Source: Acanthococcus lagerstroemiae (lineage: Eukaryota; Arthropoda; Insecta; Hemiptera; Eriococcidae). Taken from it: a stretch of DNA of 64,000 bases. A program made the position numbers and the translations under genes. Where the stretch lies: positions 35,228,955 to 35,292,954 of the forward strand of contig CM063111.1 in NCBI GenBank assembly GCA_031841125.1. The letters are read 5' to 3'. Below the pieces are notes generated by a model. The model searched no databases, was not told where the DNA came from, and saw only the letters and a list, made by a program, of their open reading frames with translations. Shown here one piece after another: positions 44,780 through 56,300 of this stretch. Position 1 is the first letter of the stretch; every line of letters begins with the position of its first letter.

Positions 44780-46560
44780 CATTTTGAGAACTGTTCTGCA
44801 AAACTTCACTTTTTTTCGCTCAAAGATGAAAATAATACGAATTTGAAAGTATTTATAACACTGAATTCAATGCCACAATCCATTTTGTCCTAGTACATCA
44901 GGATTTTTCTCAAGTTTGTGCTGAAGTTTCGAAAAACATGAAAAAAAGGCCGAAATTGCATACTTTTTAGTCGACTGAAAAGCAACCGAAAACATCATCA
45001 AACATTTTTTTTACAATAGGTACTGTTGTACTCTCTCATACTTACACAAACAATTTTCCAGCCAATCGGTTCAGAAACAAATGATTTCCAGAAGATTTGA
45101 GAAATTTAGATGTAAGCAATAATTGCTGTAACACAATAATCCTTACCTAAAAATATTTAACAAATGCTCGTTTTTGGTAGGCAATCAACATTACCCATGT
45201 TAAAGACACGATTTTTAAACTATTTTTCCTGCTGAAGTGAATGTCGTAATCCATTTTTGGATAGCACTTGAGGATTCTTCTCCATTTTACATTGAAATTT
45301 TGAAAACCATGAAAAAGGGTTAGAATGGCATACTTACTTTCGCGCCTACATAGCAGTTAAAAGATATTGGTCAAAATATTTTTTGTACTTGAACTGTAAA
45401 GGTTTAGTAGCAATGATAAAAACGCGGGTTGTTAGAACATGCTTTAATTGTTTTTTTCCTTTTTTCCTTTTGTACAAATCTGAATCAGTTTCGCTTTTCA
45501 AAGTTCAACAGGAGTCTACTAACATATCTGCGCTGCATCGTTTCAAGTACTTGCTGCTGGGCTGGCTGAAGCGCTATGTTGTTCTGTGAAGACCCACGGA
45601 CAATTTGTTTTCGACTAGGTATTTTTCATTAGATAACCAATTTCAACTTTTGTTTCAGTTAAACATTACTTCTTTTCATATTTTACGTATATTTCTAACA
45701 AATGTGTAAAGTTCCTCCATCGTGGTATAATTTTACACACTTTTCAGAGGCTCTTAACAGTTCTCGGTGGCATGCAAGTGCACTCATTTTTAAATCAAAA
45801 TATTCCCTGAATCTTCCTCTTTCCAGTAATACTAAACATGACTACCATTCCCTTCATTTTCAACCCGCTGGAGTGCGTTAAAGCTTCAAAAACATGAAAT
45901 AGGACCAAGTGCGGGTAGTTAGTTCCTGACTTACAAACAAAACTGTGTAAAGTTACCCTAGTTGACAGTATTTTAAAATGAGAGATCGTGCTGAAAATGG
46001 CAGAAATGTTGAATATTTATTTTTTCTTCCAAATTGCTGCGTTTTCCTGATATTTTGAAAAATTCCTCATAATTATCAAACACATGTAAAAGTCATAAAC
46101 ATAAAATAAGTATAAGCTAAGCTAAAAGTATGAAGAATTGCTGTTTTCAACACTCTACCGAGAGAATATAGAATGTCCTCATTCTGTGATCATGGTTATC
46201 AGAATGTGCAGTGGTTTGTACATAATGGGCCAACATTTTTTCAAATTATTAAGAAAAAGAGTGTTTAGTTATTTTTGTGAATTACACAAGTTGAAATATT
46301 GTTAGGTACTTTATGTAATCTTTCCTTGTATATTTTGAGCACAATTCGAACCTTTTTGCAAAATTTACCAGTTTTTGAGCATATAATTAAGTAAATAATT
46401 ATCGACTTTTTTAAAGCATTTTTTGTTTTCTAGAGTTTTTTTTAACGCTGTAGGTAATTGTCACAAAATTTTTTCAAATTTTTCTTCTTCTTCTTCTTCA
46501 AAAAAAAAATTGATAAATAAATAAATAAAATATTAAATAAAAAAAAGGAAAACATTTTAA
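44780..46560. repeat. Diverged repeats of a roughly 400-bp unit
   Basis: A phrase of the form AATCCATTTT...GAGGATT...TTTGAAAACCATGAAAAAGG appears near 44878-44960 and 45250-45330, with a weaker relative near 45855-45900. Identity is low and borders are unclear. No coding sense. Confidence 0.3.
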
Positions 46561-47478
46561 TTTCATTTTTCAAAATTTTCGTAAAAGCCTTCAGGTTTTA
46601 ACCAAATTAACAAATTAATGTACATTTTTTGATTCAGCTCTAGAAAATCTCCATTTTGATACCTACATCTTATAGAAATATGATAAAGCAGACTTCATTT
46701 TCTCTTAAGAAGCTAAATACATCATGCAAAATTTGCCTGGTCTTATCCATATACCTACTTAATGAAAGAATTAAAAGTGGATAAAATATTTTTTGTTGGC
46801 TTACAAAATAATTACGTTTCCAAATATATAAGTAAGGCGCAAATCTGTTTACACTTCCCCCTACCCCTCCTTTGCAGGAGTAGTGCCCAGCTATTTGGAT
46901 CTCTTAATTTTTGAAAGTTTTATTAGTGATGACACGCAAGTCGTGAGGCTTGCCACTTATAGCCGACGACTGAGTGCATAATTTGCTAGTCACTTTCTTT
47001 TCTGTGTCTCTTTTAACTGAAGCAGGTAAATAATTGATGAAGGAGGAATAAATCTTGAACTCAGAGCCGTACCCAGGATTTAAGTAAGGAGAGTTTTGTG
47101 ATTTAGATATTTCTTTTTGGTGGTGAAGGGGCTGCGAATACCCCAAATTTATCCAACTGCCCTCATGTATATGAAGAAAAGTTGGTCAATGGGGGGGGGG
47201 GACTTAATGCAGAAAATAATATTATAAATTCTTCATTTAATTACTAATTGAATAAGTAATTGTGTAGTACCTACCTGGTTCCTTCTTTGAATTATTAAGC
47301 ACCTTCTTCTCTTCTATGTTCGAATAGCCTCATAAACACGTTGATTTTTTTTTTTTTTTTACTAAACGTGTTTTAAATAAAAAATTATATTCAAATTACA
47401 TACAAAAAACCACAAAATAACTGATCAGAAAGCTAAAAAACTTTCACTCTCATTATGGGATTAATCCACTTGATAACC

Positions 47479-47985
47479 GTGATCAGTTGATCCAAAGTCA
47501 TATAGATACACCAAGTTAGACGACTAGCGCGTTTCCGCGTTCTGCCGTCATGCCAGCGCGCTGCTATCGCTGAACTCCTTTGGTTGCATTGCGCGTATAT
47601 GGACATTTTTACGTTTTTGCGGATTAGCTCAAAAACTATCAATTTTGATGAAAAATTGGAAAGAGCTAAATTTGTTCACCTTGGAATTTCCCATCGAATG
47701 CGAGTAAATTCGAAATTTTTATGGGTAAAATTTTGAAACTGATCTTACCTGATAGAAAATAACAGGTAGAATAAATTTTGTTCTTTTCACTTTTTCATAA
47801 AACTCGACCGTTATTGAGATAAACGCAAAACCTTGTTAGGGCTCCCAACGTTTACATTGATTTCACGGGAGTCGAACGCTGCCAGCGCTGCTATTGGGAT
47901 AAATTATCGTAACATACGAAGTTTAACATTGGTTAAATGGAGAGTCGAACGACTTGGTGTATCTATATGACTTTGAGTTGATCAC
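47479..47985. mobile_element. TIR element with CAAAGTCATATAGATACACC arms
   Basis: The left arm has GTTGATCCAAAGTCATATAG followed by ATACACCAAGT. The right arm has its reverse complement ACTTGGTGTATCTATATGAC TTTGAGTTGATCAC. The arms match over about 30 bp. A GC-rich patch (GACTAGCGCGTTTCCGCG) follows the left arm. No clear TSD; ends may extend a few bases. Confidence 0.7.
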
Positions 47986-48029
47986 TTAATGAGGTTTTCA
48001 AAACATGCTACTACTAGCGTTCCAAGTGG

Positions 48030-48300
48030 AGTGTTAAATTCCCAATACCGCCATTTTGATACCCAAGTTAGTTCAATGTTCGTAGAGCACTGTAAACATG
48101 AGTATAATCATCCGCAATTTTGATTCACGCTGCGCCCGTCGATGCCAAATTGACTATGCGGTACGCTCAGCATAGTCGGATTTGGTATCCACAGGCACGC
48201 TGTGAATAAAAATGGCGGATGATTATTCTCATGTTTGTAGTGCCCTAATGTTCGGGCTGGTTGGGAGTCAAAATGGCGGTCCAGTATACCCGTGTAAAAC
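48030..48300. mobile_element. Outer foldback element interrupted by a hairpin MITE
   Basis: ACCGCCATTTTGATACCCAA on the left pairs with TTGGGAGTCAAAATGGCGGT on the right (two mismatches). The hairpin element at 48083-48247 sits in the loop between them, flanked by a direct repeat. Confidence 0.55.
48083..48247. mobile_element. Hairpin MITE with 7-8 bp TSD
   Basis: TAGAGCACTGTAAACATGAG pairs with the reverse complement of CTCATGTTTGTAGTGCCCTA, and the pairing continues almost to the centre (ATAATCATCCGC / GCGGATGATTAT; GACTATGC / GCATAGTC). ATGTTCG flanks both sides (48076-48082, 48248-48254). Length 165 bp. Confidence 0.75.
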
Positions 48301-48547
48301 TATAGTACCCTAGTTTTAGGAATGTTTCTCAGTCTCCGTACTGTCGGAGCCAACGTTTAGCCATCACAAGAGTATTCTGACTGCGGAACACAGTTTTTGT
48401 CATTTTCCAAGATTCCGTTTTTGATATTTAACTGTTTTTAGTTTTCATGGAATCAATTTCTTAATTTCCTGGTAGCGTTTCGGATTTGTTTCATTTTTTA
48501 ACGCTTTGGCCTTGAACAAGACGAAAAAGAAAGGCTTCAAAAATTTT

Positions 48548-48633
48548 AGCCCGGACTGGGACTCGAACCCAGGACAGCAATTTCATATTTCGATTTGTTT
48601 ATCTTGCACTCTACCAACTGAGTTACCCGGGCT
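48548..48633 (-). pseudogene. tRNA-Lys-derived sequence with expanded anticodon region
   Basis: The minus strand gives a perfect 7-bp acceptor stem AGCCCGG/CCGGGCT, a D arm AACTCAGTTGGTAGAGT and a perfect T arm CTGGG-TTCGAGT-CCCAG. It resembles tRNA-Lys (GCCCGGATAGCTCAGT...). Between the D and T arms, about 16 extra bases (GCAAGATAAACAAATCGAAA...) destroy a normal 7-nt anticodon loop. It could be a tRNA pseudogene, an intron-containing tRNA gene, or a SINE head. Confidence 0.6.
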
Positions 48634-48844
48634 ACGGTGTAATGTGTCGAATTGTAAGCACATAGCAACAGCAGTAGCATTGTTGCGTAAACATTCAAGT
48701 TGAATTTATTTTTGCTGCAGGGAATTCTAGAGACTTAATAATTTGTTTCTCTCGTCTTTTTTTCAGAGCAGCTTTTGACGATTAAAAACGATGGTTACTA
48801 ATAACATTTTTTTTTGTGAAAATACAAGCTGGTTTTTCTTTATT

Positions 48845-49840
48845 ATGAAAACCACACTGAAGAACAAGTATAGAATTTCTTTTTTTTGAAGTTGGAACGG
48901 TATTTCAAATGTACTCTTATAGTGAAAGTGAGGCGGCAGTTTCTGGGAAGGTTATGAGATGATTTGGAAAATTCTGATGGCATAATCGTCGGAATGCTCC
49001 TCCCAAAAGCCCGTGTTAAAACGTGTTGCATTATATAGGCTCATTTTGACAACCGCAACAAACTATTTGCTTGAAAAATTTAATCTAGAATATTTTTGCC
49101 GTTTACACTTTTGCAGCACGACTTACAGGTGAGAAGTTATTGAGAAAGATTGAGGAAAGGGATACTTATGACTGACAGGGGGGGGGGGTGCTCGATGTGG
49201 TGAGGTCCGGGGATTGTAAAATTTCTCAAAATATTCCTTAGGATCTTAATTACAAATTTGCCAAGTGATACCTTTTATCAAAAAATGCTCAGTAGGTACC
49301 TGTTATGAAAACTTGTGTATTCCGACGATTATGCCATCAGAAATTTCCAAAAATCACCTCATAACCTTCCTAGGAACCCAGAAAACTGCCGCCTCACTAC
49401 TTACACTATATAGTACCTACATCAGTAATACCGTTCCAACTTCCAACATTTTTTCCCCTGTGGTTCTTCCTTGTTGTGGTTCTCATAATAAAAGTAAAAT
49501 TAGCTTGCATTTTCATTAAAAAAAATTATTGATAACCAGTGTTGTTAATCGCTAAACTGCTTTGAAAAACGGGTGGGAGGTACAAATTATTAAGCCTCTA
49601 AAATTCCCTGTAGCAAAATGAAATTCGACTTTTTGAATTTTTACACAACCGTCGGAATACTACTCAAGTTTTCATAATAGGTACTATGTATTTTTTGATA
49701 AAGGGTACCACTTGGCACATTTGTAACTATATAAGACCTAAGGAGTATTTTTGAGAAATGTTACAAACCCCGGACTTCACTACATCGAGCTCCCGAGGCG
49801 GTCGTAAGTATCCTTTTCCTCAGTCTTTCTTCAATAACAT
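48845..49840. repeat. Interleaved inverted-repeat complex A-B-A'-B'
   Basis: Arm A (about 48875-49000: GAAGTTGGAACGGTATT, GAGGCGGCAGTTT, GATGGCATAATCGTCGGAAT) recurs inverted at about 49318-49447. Arm B (about 49128-49325: TTGAGGAAAGGGATACTTAT, GGTCCGGGGATTGTAA, TTTTATCAAAAAATGC) recurs inverted at about 49635-49835. The four blocks alternate, so the two hairpins overlap rather than nest. No coding frame. Confidence 0.75.
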
Positions 49841-50174
49841 TATATAATGCTATACCTTTAACTCATTCTTTTGGGAGAAAAGATAGAATTGTTGACGTTT
49901 TTGTGGTCTCCCTGAATTCATGGAACCGAAGGCGTACAAATCTCTCCTAGACCCATTTGTCGAAAATAAACGCTTTATGTTGTCCAAGTAGTTCTGGTTC
50001 GCTTTAATCAGCGACCAAGAATATTTCATCGTGTGTATTTTTCTGGAATCAAATTACTCTCTCGGGTGATTGGAAATTCATCTCTTATCGGGACCTTGAA
50101 AGAAGATCAATTCACACAGGAAAATCTCATCAAAAGATGAAATTCTACAGGAATTTGACAACTCAAATTTTCAG

Positions 50175-50337
50175 GTCAGAAAATCTAGTTTCGTTTTCAG
50201 CCGCTTACAGAGCTCAAAAAATCAAAAACACTTGGTACCCAGAGTTTTTAAGAAATGTACTCAATGAAAATGGAGGTACATGTCATGCTTTCACGAATCA
50301 GTTTGCACAGTATGACAATAGTAGGTTGCAACATTAG
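50175..50337 (+). pseudogene. Possible DEG/ENaC (pickpocket-like) exon remnant
   Basis: After AATTTTCAG the frame reads SENLVSFSAAYRAQKIKNTW, then YPEFLRNVLNENGGTCHAFT NQF and a stop at 50335-50337. The arrangement E-F-L..-L...G-C-[YH]-[ST]-F-[NT] resembles the extracellular segment before the first Cys-rich part of insect pickpocket channels (xxGxCYTFN). No neighbouring exons were found. Tentative. Confidence 0.3.
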
Positions 50338-53168
50338 TTTGGATGCTTTTGTGTAGGTATTACTCTTTAAAACCCGATGTTCAAGACTCTTTTTTCCGAA
50401 TTATTCGGAATATTTATAATTATAAAGATTTAAAAATTAGGGTGGCCCTGCGCAGGATCTTCAAAAATAAGAGAGATAATAAAAAAAAAACACGAACTTC
50501 AGAATCCTGATTAGAAAGTGTCTGTTCTTCATGGCTATCGTTAAGAAGCTTAAGCGAAACCTAATAATCTGAAATACAAAAATGCGATGTTCGTCCATCA
50601 GGAATATACTGAAGGAACTTTTTCAGAGTAGGGGAAGAAAATCTATTTTTCCGAGTGACTGTGTAAATATTCCCAGCTGACGAACATTATTAAAATCGAC
50701 AAGTAAAAGGTAATAATGTGAATCTGAAACACTGAAAGCCTGACAGAAGGAGCATTAATGTCATATGCAATGGAGACCCATTTTCCTGTATCATTTTGTC
50801 TATTTGTAAATGGGGAGCCGATGTTTTCTGGTTTTCTGTCGTGCTTTGCAATAGTGTGGCAGCACTCTTTGAATGGAGACATCAAGATGTTATTGGGCTT
50901 CGCAGCCTCAAACCTGAATTTTAACCGTGCCTCGTCACAGAAAATAAAGGTTCCAAAATATTTCCACCATCAATTTTCAAAAAATAGAAATTAAAAAACG
51001 ATTTGTTTTAAATTTGTCTATGTTCAAATGGCCATTTTTGTGAGGATAAATCATAAGCACTATAATCTGAAATTTCTCAAAAATTCTTGAAGTTATACCA
51101 TGTAGGTATATCCCATAATCACACATCTGCTAGAATAATATCAGTTGAAAGGTACCATTATAAAATAGAAACTCCTCTAAATTAATTGATAAAATCATGC
51201 AAGCTGGCAAATTTTCAAATCAGACCCCCAGATATTTTAATGGTCAATTTAAAGAAGATAAGTTCACTCGAACTTGCTTAGTTGGATTTTAAAATTATCG
51301 AAGGTCAGGGTTTCTTTAGAATTTCACTAACACGTGAAAAAGAATTTCAACAGACTTGCATCTCATATTGAAGCAAAACACTATAGTCAAGAAGTTATAA
51401 ATTACTTACAAAGTCAAATAACATTTTATTTTGGTAAACAAAATTTGTCTTAACATGAACGTAATTTTTTCTTAAGAGCTAAAAAAAGTGTATATAATTT
51501 AATGAAAATACTTTACAATTTTACCGAGAAAAATAATTATACGCACGACAAAAAATAAACTAACAATAAAATAAAACTAAGAAATATTCACGTTTACCTA
51601 TATCATAAAGGATCACATACTTATGTATAATATATCAAATTGTTTATGAAAATGGAAACCAATAATGAACATCGATCAAAGTAAACACAAGTAATTGAAC
51701 ATGCAAGCACTACTGTATCAAAATTCGAAACCGCTGGGGGTAAAAATATTGACAGATCAAGAAATTGCCGAATAAATCTTCCTTCTTGAATTATTCGAGA
51801 GAAAATGATGATGTATTTTATGAATAATGGTCATATCATAGATATGTCACTCCATCCACAAAGATCCCAATTCAGTTCTAACAGATCGAAGGAAATTTCT
51901 CTGGTTTAGGGAAAGAAGATCTTCCAGACTGCTATAAACGATGCTAAAGAAATTTCAAATTCAGAATATCTTTACATATTTGAATGAAATTTGAAGAAAT
52001 CATTGTAAACATAGTAATAGCTTATACTCGTATTTTGAAAATTTTTTACACTTACTTAAAATTTTAAACATTTAGAGAAATTCAAAAACTTGTATAATGT
52101 CAGTACTGGCCTCTATTTGCCGTTTCAAAATCTAAATTCACGATGTTTGAATTTCAGTGTAGCTTAAAGTAGTAAGCATTTCTCTACTGAAATTCGTTAA
52201 CTGTATCGGAATATTCTTCTTTTTTCGAGATATGACGTTACCAAATTGAAGTAAAAAGGTCCCATACTTTTATTTTTCTTAGAAGTTAGTACACTTTTCT
52301 TGAGTTCAAACTTCAAATTAAGTGTTTTCAGTGAGTTTCAAAGTTATAGGATTTCGAATAGACTTGAAATGAATTATGATCTGAACTCCATTTCGACCAA
52401 ATGGGCCTGTTACGTGGGCAATGACACTTATAATTTTGCATGAACATTTCAACGATTCCAAAAATGTTAAAGCACATTCATATTATAAAAAAATGTGTCG
52501 AAGCCCCTTGGTATCTTAGGAATCATTTTGCATGGTCTCCGTAGAAAATATGTAAGCGTATGCAAATAAAAAGTAAAACCTAGAAGGTCGCGTTCAAAAG
52601 AGAACGATCAAGAGCAGGACTTGTGATAAAAATACAAATCAATCGATATAAAAGTGCTAAAAATTATACTTTGTAATTCGAAGTCTCAGCATTGTTCTAA
52701 ATTTGCAACTCAATCGATTGTCTTCTGGCGACTCAGAACATAAGCCGTCTAGTCAGTACTTAAAATTCGATAAATTGAGTCCTGTAATTTTCCAAAATAC
52801 CGTCGGAACACAAATTTAGAAAATAATAAGTACAAAAAGTTAATAAAAGTTGAGCAGTGAAAACTTATCGAAAAATAAAATACAGTAGGTAATATTTAAA
52901 AGTCTTAGAACACGACTTCATTCATAAATAAGCTAAAACTTTCCAAGATGGAAACACACGTGACAAAAACTTACACATTTAATACAAACTTGGTAGAGTT
53001 ATATTACACAGTTCAGGTCAACTAAATATAAAATGAGAAAGAATAAAGATAAAATAACAAAAATATTATAACGAAAATGTTTGATTTTTATCAGACTTCA
53101 CGATCACAATAGTTTTATTGACACGTTTTTGCTAACGACATTCACAGACTTGAAAAGCCGGGGCTTTA
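50338..53168 (-). other. Region downstream of the MCT stop; possible 3' UTR in its upper part
   Basis: On the minus strand this follows the transporter stop codon. It is AT-rich and has none of the G/C runs or TIR elements common elsewhere. AATAAA-type signals occur immediately at the stop (53166-53171) and near 53115-53120. Where transcription ends cannot be told. Confidence 0.3.
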
Positions 53169-53326
53169 TTAACATTTTGTAACTGGCGGACCGTATTTAC
53201 ATTTCCTTCTGTCCAAATGCCTTTGCAAGGCGGGAACAAAGTACAGCATAAAACCGCTAATACCGATGGTCACTCCCGATATGTAGAATGCCGGATCATA
53301 CGTGCCCGAGCGATCGCAAACAAAAC
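53169..53326 (-). CDS. MCT-like terminal exon: TM12 and C-terminus
   Basis: FVCDRSGTYDPAFYISGVTI then GISGFMLYFVPALQRHLDRR KCKYGPPVTKC and TAA. The cytosolic tail is only about 19 residues, short for the family. The stop codon overlaps an AATAAA (TTAATAAAG). Confidence 0.88.
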
Positions 53327-56300
53327 CTGTAACCAAGTTATTGTTGTAAAGTCATAAAAGTACAATTATCTATAACATAGTGGTACCATCGGAGTCAAGA
53401 CGGGTACGGAGCCTACTCAGCTCCGCAATTATTTAAAATATTAGTTGCAACTTGGAAAAACTTTTTAAAAAAACCTCTATGATTTGAAATTTTTCAACAG
53501 GTGATAAAATTTTTCAGCTGCAGGGGGAAAAATTAAAACTGTTACACTTTTATTTTATTTCTACTATTCAATCATTTTCTGGTTAGCGATCTTGAAATTT
53601 TAGTTTTCAGTGGAAAAACCCCATCAATAATTTTACATTCTTAAAAATCTGGTAATATTTAGCAGCAAAAAAGGTGACAAAACTGAAAATAGAATACATA
53701 TTGTTGTGAGGTTTTAATGAAGTTTAAGTTAATCCTTTGATGAACTACCTTGTTCACTATTAAAATTGAATGTCAACAAAAACGTTTCCCTCTGTCATGT
53801 CATCATCAGCTGTCTTATAACTAATGTTATTACAGGCGTGCGGCTTATAGTTGTTCAAGTAATACCGTATGGTAAACTGTGCTTGTTTGTATTGCTATTG
53901 GTTGATGGGTCTATAGAGCTCGTTCAATGTTTTATAATGGTGGTTTGCTTGCAATGTCAGTTTCTATCGGCTATTGACTTCTGTTTAGATTGTCCAAGGG
54001 CTTTTGGGTACTTTTTAGTGAGAAGTGGGGTTCACTGTTGAAATTGTATCATTGCACTAGAAACATAACCGATACAAAAGTTGAAACTTTTGTCGACTTT
54101 CAAAATTGGTCACTTTTCCAGCATTATTAATTTGTCAAATTTGACACGCGAAGTTGATTGGAAAGTCGAACTGAAACCGATATTGTTGTGCATGTTGATT
54201 TTTTGCCATCTTTTGTTAGTCGTAACCCGATGAAAAAGTCGATATCGAATCATGTACAGTAAATCAACTCTGCCACCTCGAGCGAGGACAGCCCCCCCTA
54301 AGCCTCCGCCAAAGTTGGAAAATTTTATTAGATAAAAAGTAAAAAACATTCAACGAATCAAAAGGGTTTTTTCTTGTTTTTTTTTTCTTTCTTTCTTTGC
54401 CAGTGTAAACAAATTTTAATACTTGGGAATTTTGAGACGAGTCAGTTGAGAATTTAACAATTTCTGCCTCTCCAGAAAAAACTCTTTGCTACGTCCCTGC
54501 GAGAAGGTCGATATTGAATTATGTATGGAAAAGTGTCACGGTAATCACAAATTTGTAATCGTCTTTGACTACTCAAATACCGATGAAAAAGTTGATATTG
54601 ATTTCCATGTAGACTTTGATCTCTTTACTGAGCTATCTAATTTTCTCATTTTTGATTCGACTTGGCACTAATAAGCCTCTCCATTACATCATTCAATATT
54701 AACAATGTGCAAGTTTTATTAGAAGTAATATAACATCGGCTGTCCAACAGTTTTCTGTACAGAATTTGATATCGATTACCGACAGCATTATTGATCCAAA
54801 CTTTGATAGCGATAAACGTGTCCACATGTCGATTTGACTATTATTACAGCTAAGTATGACTATTTGTAATTAATTCGAAATGAGATAATAATTCTAGGCT
54901 AGTGCGACGTCAAATAATGATGTCTAAGGAACAGCATAAAAAACCAACAGAAAAGTCTAAATTAAAACGTCGAGCTTAATTTCGATTTAGGCACTTGTTC
55001 CGCGGGTGTGTTCATTACGTTGCTGTTTGGTCCTGTTTTACATTTTATTATTTCGTGTAGTTACCTTTTTCTGGGGTACCTGTTCATTTTCAGTATTTTT
55101 TATTTATCAGTCAAATCTTGGTTGTCATGCCTGTTTCATTGGAATGAAAGAACTGCGGATTTTTCGGAGATGGTACGAGAGATGAAGAAGTGTTAAGCCC
55201 GGACTGTAGCGAGGGTATCAAAAGAGACGAAAACGTGTAGAAAAAGCTCGTGTATTGTTCGATAGTGTGAATAGATCTTCGTGAATGCTGAACATAAACT
55301 GTAACTCGACCATAACTGAACTAAACTGGACAGTGGCGGATCTATTGAGGAGGGGGGGGCGGACACCCCATTTTGCGCCGAAGAAGAAAGAAAAACATTG
55401 CGAATTTTGAGTTTTTCTCCTGTTTTTGAGTACCTGCAGCACTACAGTCTACAATGTTCATTTTGAAACGATTTATTCACATTATAAAACTTGTCTTCAG
55501 AAACTATTGAAAATTACATCCATCTCGGTTTTTTAGGGGCCGAAGGTGGAAAAAGTTTTATTTTCAAAACACCCCTCTTGGAAAATTTCTAGATCCGCCA
55601 CTGAAAGTGGACTGTAACTCGAACTAACTAGAACTATACTGATCTAAACGAACCTAATTGGGTGTCCTGCCTGAAAAAACTAGAGGGAGAAAAAGGAAAG
55701 TCTACAATGTTCATTTTGAAACGATTGAATCACATTATGATACTTGTCTTCAGAAACTATTTAAAATGACATCCATCTCGGTTTTTCAGGGGGCGGAGGT
55801 GGAAAAAGTTTTATTTTCAAAACACTGGAAAATTTCTAGGTCCGCCACTGTACCAGTGTCTTATGTTTGTTTTGCGTACCCCAACTTACCCTGACACCCT
55901 CTGTGAAATGTTGACAGCACTGCAATATTTCTGGAAAATGTCAAGTCTCCTAACCTAGTTTGTTTTCTTTTGAGTTAAAGTTTGCATATATTGTTCCATT
56001 TCTGAATTTATCAATTTATTTGAAGGAATATTTGATTTCTATTTGATTAGAGCTTTAAAACGATACACAATATTATAGAGAATATTTTGGAATATTTCTA
56101 ATTTTTGGGAATTTTTTGGGAATATTTTCTCTGAACGAGGAAATTTCTTATGCGCATATTTTCCCAGTTTTGACGGAATAAAATTCACAGCCCTACTCAT
56201 CACACTCACAGTTTGAGTTATCAACTCATCAGTCCAACAAAAACAGTAAAAAGATTGAAAATCGATCGTGAAAAAATAAAATGATCGAATTTAAATAATC

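Noticed and set aside
53766..54041. Hydrophobic 91-codon open frame (MNVNKNVSLCHVIISCLITN...) inside the MCT intron
   Set aside because: Compositionally hydrophobic from T-rich DNA, no conserved motif, no splice signals.
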